From Pseudomonas muyukensis (GTDB lineage Bacteria; Pseudomonadota; Gammaproteobacteria; Pseudomonadales; Pseudomonadaceae), in NCBI RefSeq assembly GCF_019139535.1, contig NZ_CP077073.1, positions 3,314,501 to 3,378,500 of the forward strand: 64,000 bases of DNA, in the 5' to 3' direction. This document shows, piece by piece, positions 60,831-64,000 of this stretch; within the stretch, counting starts at the first letter, position 1, and every line of letters starts with the position of its first letter. The notes beneath the pieces are model-generated. The model made no database searches, was not told the DNA's origin, and worked only from the letters and a program-made list of their open reading frames with translations. Position numbers and translations under genes: made by a program.

Positions 60831-61482
60831 GCCCCAGCAACCCGTTCAGGTAATCCCCAAACCCTTGCCGCGCTCGGCTATCCCGGCGGCTGCTGGTGGC
60901 CACGCTGTGCTGGGCGGTCCAGACGATCTGCGCGCCATCGGCCTCGAGCGCAAGCACCAACTGCACATCTTCATGGGCCGGCAGCGGCTGGAACCCGCCA
61001 ACCCGCTGGTAAGCCTTGGCACAGACCCCAAGGTTGGCGCCGTGGATATGCCGGTGTCCCTCCCGTGCCTGGTAACGCTCCTGGTACAGCCGGCGCAACG
61101 CGGTGCCGTGCCAGGGCTGCCAACGCTCGACATGCACCGTGCCGCACACCGCATCGGCCCGCCATTGCAGCTGCGACAGCAGCCAGTGGCGGGGCACACG
61201 GCTGTCGGCGTCGGTGAAGGCCAACCACTGCGCGCCGCGCTCGAGCATCAACGCAGCACCGGCGCGGCGGGCGATGCCGACATTGCCTGCGCTCAACTCC
61301 AGCGTGCGCACGCCATGGCGCCGGGCGATGGCCAGGCTGGCATCGCTGCAACGGTCGAGCACCACCAGGATGTTCACCTGCAAGCCGGTCAACGCCGCTT
61401 GTGCGGCGGCCGCCTGCACCGCCTTGAGGCAATGCCCGAGGCGCCGCGCTTCGTTATGCGCGGGGATCACCACCGCGATCAT
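60820..61482 (-). CDS. Family 2 glycosyltransferase
   Basis: A 220-residue GT-A-fold glycosyltransferase. IAVVIPAHNEARRL opens the nucleotide-sugar domain. VVLDRCSD and the metal-binding AFTDADSRVP (Asp-Ala-Asp) follow, and HEDVQLVLAL supplies the catalytic-base region. The sequence is short, with no membrane segments, so it acts in the cytoplasm. The ATG at 61482 overlaps the methyltransferase stop (ATGA). It is the last gene of the minus-strand operon with the deacetylase and methyltransferase. Acceptor unknown. Confidence 0.87.
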   Translation of the reverse strand: MIAVVIPAHNEARRLGHCLKAVQAAAAQAALTGLQVNILVVLDRCSDASLAIARRHGVRTLELSAGNVGIARRAGAALMLERGAQWLAFTDADSRVPRHWLLSQLQWRADAVCGTVHVERWQPWHGTALRRLYQERYQAREGHRHIHGANLGVCAKAYQRVGGFQPLPAHEDVQLVLALEADGAQIVWTAQHSVATSSRRDSRARQGFGDYLNGLLGQLP

Positions 61483-62078
61483 GGGCACGTCTCGTCCAGA
61501 TCGACCACGCTGGGCTGGCATGACCAATATTCGAGCAGGAAGTCCGCTTCCTCATGGCGCAGCACCTGGTACAACGGCAAATGCCTGGCCAGTAGCTCAT
61601 GCACCTGACGGCCATCCTGTGGGCAGCCAGCGACAGGGTGACGCCAGTGGCAGGCGAGCAGGCCGCCGTCGTAAGTCAGGCTGGCCACCGACTGTTCGAT
61701 CACTTGCCGCCAGTCGGTGGGGTCGAGGTAATAGCCGATCTCGCTGAGCACGATCAGGTCGAACTGCCCAGCGGGCCAATCGCCAGGCAGATGGGCCTGC
61801 TCGACGCTGGCGTGGCTGACCCCGGCCAGACGCTGGCGCGCCAGGCCCACCGCGGTGGCATCGATGTCCTGGCACAGCAGGCTGGCGCAGCGCTCGGCGA
61901 GCAGCACGCTGAGCTCGCCATTGGCGCAGGCCGGCTCGAACAGCCGCGCATAGCATTGGCGCGGCAGGCTGGCCAGCAGCAGCTCGCGCTTGCGCCGTTC
62001 GTACCAGCGGGTGCGCAGCGCCCAGGGATCGTCATTGTTGGCGTACAGGTCGGCGAAATACTGCGCGTCGAGGCTCAT
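61479..62078 (-). CDS. NodS-like SAM methyltransferase
   Basis: A 199-residue class I methyltransferase. FEPACANGELSVLLAERC is the SAM loop, preceded by DPWALRTRWYERRKRELLLA, and LIVLSEIGYYLDP follows. These match the nodulation NodS group that methylates an amino-sugar nitrogen. The next gene upstream is a PIG-L-type deacetylase that could supply a free amine, which strengthens the idea of N-methylation of a deacetylated amino sugar. Overlaps the glycosyltransferase start. Confidence 0.87.
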   Translation of the reverse strand: MSLDAQYFADLYANNDDPWALRTRWYERRKRELLLASLPRQCYARLFEPACANGELSVLLAERCASLLCQDIDATAVGLARQRLAGVSHASVEQAHLPGDWPAGQFDLIVLSEIGYYLDPTDWRQVIEQSVASLTYDGGLLACHWRHPVAGCPQDGRQVHELLARHLPLYQVLRHEEADFLLEYWSCQPSVVDLDETCP

Positions 62079-62090
62079 GGCGATTCCCTT

Positions 62091-62846
62091 TTACAAGAAC
62101 ATCAGTTCGAAAGGTTGCAGCAGGCACTCCAGCAAGCGCGGCGCCAGGACCGGCGGGCGCCCGTCGTCGGCCTGCACCTGGCTGGCATGGGCGGCCAGGG
62201 CCTGGCGCTTGCGTGCCAGGCGGGTGTCGTCGAGCTGGATGCGCTGGGCCTGGGGCCAGGGCAGGCGCGCATCGTCCGGCTGCGCCCAGTGCCAGGCCCA
62301 TACCGGCGCTTCGGCCAGTTGCGCCTGGCGCGCCTGGGCCGCCTGGGCACAGGCGCGCCCTGCCGCTTCATGGTCGCAGTGACCATCGCCGCGCCAGGTG
62401 CTCAGCAGCAGGTCGTCGGGCTTGAGCAACTGGTTGAGGTGGTTGACCAGGAAGGCTTCGTCGCGGGGCAGGGCGCCGTCCTTCAGGTGCAGGCGGCGCC
62501 ACTCCAGGCGGCTGAGGTCAAGGTCCAGTTGTTGCAGGGCGTGGCGGCTCTCCAGCGGGCGCTGGCGGCGCAGGCGATGTTCGGTCCAGCGCGCGGAGCC
62601 TGGGTGGCTGCCTTCGCCGTCCGTGACCGAGATGATGACCAGGTCCTGTTCACGCCCGCCAAAGCCTGCCAGCAGGCCGCCGGCCATCAGGACCTCATCG
62701 TCCGGGTGCGGTGCCACCAGCACCAGGCGCCTGCCTGGCGGGCACAGTTGCTCGGGCCGGAGCCAGCGGGCCCGGGCCAGGTGCGCGCTATGCTGCCAGG
62801 CGCTCCACGGTGTGCCTTGGCTGGCCTGAATCAGGTTCTCGCTCAT
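62091..62846 (-). CDS. PIG-L / LmbE-family N-acetyl deacetylase
   Basis: A 251-residue zinc-dependent deacetylase. LVAPHPDDEVLMAGGLLAGF carries the Pro-His-Pro-Asp-Asp zinc motif, and STWRGDGHCDHEAAGRAC holds the third ligand His. GlcNAc-type substrates (GlcNAc-inositol, mycothiol or bacillithiol precursors) are typical. It overlaps the preceding acyl-CoA-dehydrogenase-like gene by ATGA. The N-terminal 40 residues (MSENLIQASQGTPW) are an extension. Confidence 0.92.
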   Translation of the reverse strand: MSENLIQASQGTPWSAWQHSAHLARARWLRPEQLCPPGRRLVLVAPHPDDEVLMAGGLLAGFGGREQDLVIISVTDGEGSHPGSARWTEHRLRRQRPLESRHALQQLDLDLSRLEWRRLHLKDGALPRDEAFLVNHLNQLLKPDDLLLSTWRGDGHCDHEAAGRACAQAAQARQAQLAEAPVWAWHWAQPDDARLPWPQAQRIQLDDTRLARKRQALAAHASQVQADDGRPPVLAPRLLECLLQPFELMFL

Positions 62847-63886
62847 AGCTGCCAGGCCCCCGCGGGCACTGCGGTCACCTGGCGCCCAAGTTCGGCCAGG
62901 TCACGCTCGGCATGGCTCTGGCGCAGGAACACCGGCAGGTCGGCGCTGAGCCGGGCGAAATGGCTGCTGCGGCAATACGGCGTGGCGCCCAGCGCCCGGC
63001 CGACATGTCGAATGACCTGCTCCACTGCCTGCTCCACCTGGGCGCGGGTACGGCGCACCTCGAAGCTGGCATCGGCCCGTGGCTGGCGGTCGATCCAGCT
63101 GGCACATTCGCGCAGCGCGGCGCGGGCGCCATACAAGGCACCGTCCACGGCGCCCAGATGAGCATCGGCGTGCACATCCGCGCGCGGCTTGCGGCAATGC
63201 TCGCGCAAGTAATCGGCCAGCGCCTCGGCGGCGCCATACCAGCAGGCGGCGATGCCGGCGCCACCGTGCCAGAAGCCTGGGCGCGACAAATATTGGCCTG
63301 CAGCGCCCACGGCCACGCCCGGTGAGTCGTCGAACTCGACGGCCACGCTGGTGGTGGTGCCCATGCCCACCGCCTGCCAGTCATCGGCCTGGATCCGTTG
63401 GCTAGGGTCGGACAACTCGATGGCCACCAACTGCGATTGCGCCTGGGCGTCCCAGGCGGTGATCAACGCCCGGTCGATCTGCAGGGCCCCGGAGCACCAG
63501 GCCTTGCGCCCTTGCAGGCGTACCTGCGTGCCTTCGCGGCCAACGATCCGGGTCCGGGCGTCGGCTGGCTCGGCTGCCCACATGCCCCAGATGCCGTCTG
63601 CCGCCAGGTGTGCGGCGCCACATTCGGCGAGGATCGCCAAGGCGTCGGTATGGCCTTCGTAGAGCTTGGCCAGGGTCAGGTCGCAACCGGCGATGCGCGC
63701 CAGGGTCTGCCAGCGCTTTAGGGTATTGCCTTGGCCGGGCAGGGGCAGCAGGTCGAGGTGGTCGGCCTGCAGTGCCTGCAACAGTTCCGGCAGGCGGGTA
63801 TCGAGGTCGAGCGCCCGCGGCCGCGTGCCGAAGCGCCGCAGCAGGCAGTCGAGGTGGGTCAGGTCGAAATCCTGGACGATGCTCAT
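62843..63886 (-). CDS. Acyl-CoA-dehydrogenase-like flavoprotein (possible monooxygenase)
   Basis: A 347-residue protein with the ACAD fold order. VRLQGRKAWCSGALQIDRAL and VGMGTTTSVAVEFDD are the middle beta-domain, and the C-terminal helix bundle ends in YCRSSHFARLSADLPVFLRQSHAERDLAELG. The usual Glu-containing YEGTxEI segment is not visible, so classical alpha-beta dehydrogenation is doubtful. The C-terminus resembles flavin-dependent hydroxylases of the same fold. The ATG at 63886 follows GGGGAAC and overlaps the preceding membrane-protein stop. It leads the deacetylase, methyltransferase and glycosyltransferase genes. Confidence 0.75.
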   Translation of the reverse strand: MSIVQDFDLTHLDCLLRRFGTRPRALDLDTRLPELLQALQADHLDLLPLPGQGNTLKRWQTLARIAGCDLTLAKLYEGHTDALAILAECGAAHLAADGIWGMWAAEPADARTRIVGREGTQVRLQGRKAWCSGALQIDRALITAWDAQAQSQLVAIELSDPSQRIQADDWQAVGMGTTTSVAVEFDDSPGVAVGAAGQYLSRPGFWHGGAGIAACWYGAAEALADYLREHCRKPRADVHADAHLGAVDGALYGARAALRECASWIDRQPRADASFEVRRTRAQVEQAVEQVIRHVGRALGATPYCRSSHFARLSADLPVFLRQSHAERDLAELGRQVTAVPAGAWQL

Positions 63887-64000
63887 GGGCTCGGTTCCCC
63901 TTGGGTGTTCTTCTTCCAGCCACGCAGGTTCATGGCGCACAGGCAAAACTGCAGGACGATCAGGGCCCAGGCCTGTACCTGCCAGCCCCAGGCCACCCAC
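63883..64000 (-). CDS. C-terminal end of a membrane protein (cut by window edge)
   Basis: The last 38 codons of a gene running in from beyond the window. They contain one hydrophobic helix (VQAWALIVLQFCLCAM) and a polar tail NLRGWKKNTQGEPSP. The TGA stop overlaps the next ATG (ATGA, 63883-63886), so the gene belongs to the same operon as the ACAD-like gene. It cannot be named from this fragment. Confidence 0.7.
   Translation of the reverse strand, partial: WVAWGWQVQAWALIVLQFCLCAMNLRGWKKNTQGEPSP

Overview
This window looks like chromosomal DNA of a fluorescent Pseudomonas of the P. putida / P. entomophila / P. mosselii type. The grounds are very high GC, dense genes with ATGA/GTGA start-stop overlaps, Pseudomonas-type REP elements, and typical gene sets: a PagL lipid A deacylase, the ptrR-sad pair, the homoprotocatechuate (hpa) meta-cleavage operon, hchA with a LuxR regulator, and a stress region with Ku. 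No rRNA, tRNA, prophage, insertion sequence or CRISPR array was seen.

Layout. 1-2.8 kb: a corrinoid/iron-chelate type ABC importer (binding protein, FecCD-type permease, truncated ATPase) on the minus strand behind a clear cobalamin riboswitch. 2.8-4.0 kb: a multi-pass membrane protein of the DUF1624 type. 4.5-19.3 kb: two tandem PstS-like secreted phosphate-binding proteins followed by a 4091-residue filamentous-haemagglutinin-type exoprotein, with no TpsB transporter nearby. 19.4-21.8 kb: the divergent sad-ptrR pair. 21.9-24.1 kb: a small secreted protein, PagL, and a tandem universal stress protein. 24.2-24.6 kb: a 107-bp tandem REP array. 24.7-26.9 kb: a valine-type acyl-CoA dehydrogenase and a 3-hydroxyisobutyryl-CoA hydrolase. 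27.1-30.7 kb: a LuxR-type regulator divergent from an APC permease and a DmpA/P1 aminopeptidase.

30.8-34.7 kb: a sugar-acid/glycerate module with an MFS carrier, a CdaR-type regulator and a glycerate kinase. 35.0-41.1 kb: a five-gene operon for a periplasmic molybdenum hydroxylase (TAT-exported Mo subunit, 2Fe-2S subunit, tri-heme cytochrome c) with its cofactor genes (XdhC, MobA-like). 41.3-44.9 kb: hchA, a LuxR-type regulator, a quinone oxidoreductase and a LysR regulator. 45.0-52.5 kb: the seven-gene operon hpaG1-G2-E-D-F-H-I on the minus strand, with hpaA and hpaR on the plus strand. It would take homoprotocatechuate to central metabolites. The hydroxylase hpaBC that makes homoprotocatechuate is absent from the window. 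52.7-54.5 kb: an MFS drug efflux pump and its TetR repressor, with a near-ideal TetR operator in front.

54.7-64.0 kb looks like a general-stress / secondary-metabolism region: a KGG-repeat stress protein, a small lipoprotein, a haem-oxygenase-fold iron enzyme coupled to a methyltransferase and a YbdK-type carboxylate-amine ligase, an SDR, a tiny Cys-rich protein, Ku (without LigD here), and a translationally coupled operon of a membrane protein, an acyl-CoA-dehydrogenase-like flavoprotein, a PIG-L deacetylase, a NodS-like methyltransferase and a family 2 glycosyltransferase. The two enzyme clusters in this last region are the best candidates for undescribed pathways.
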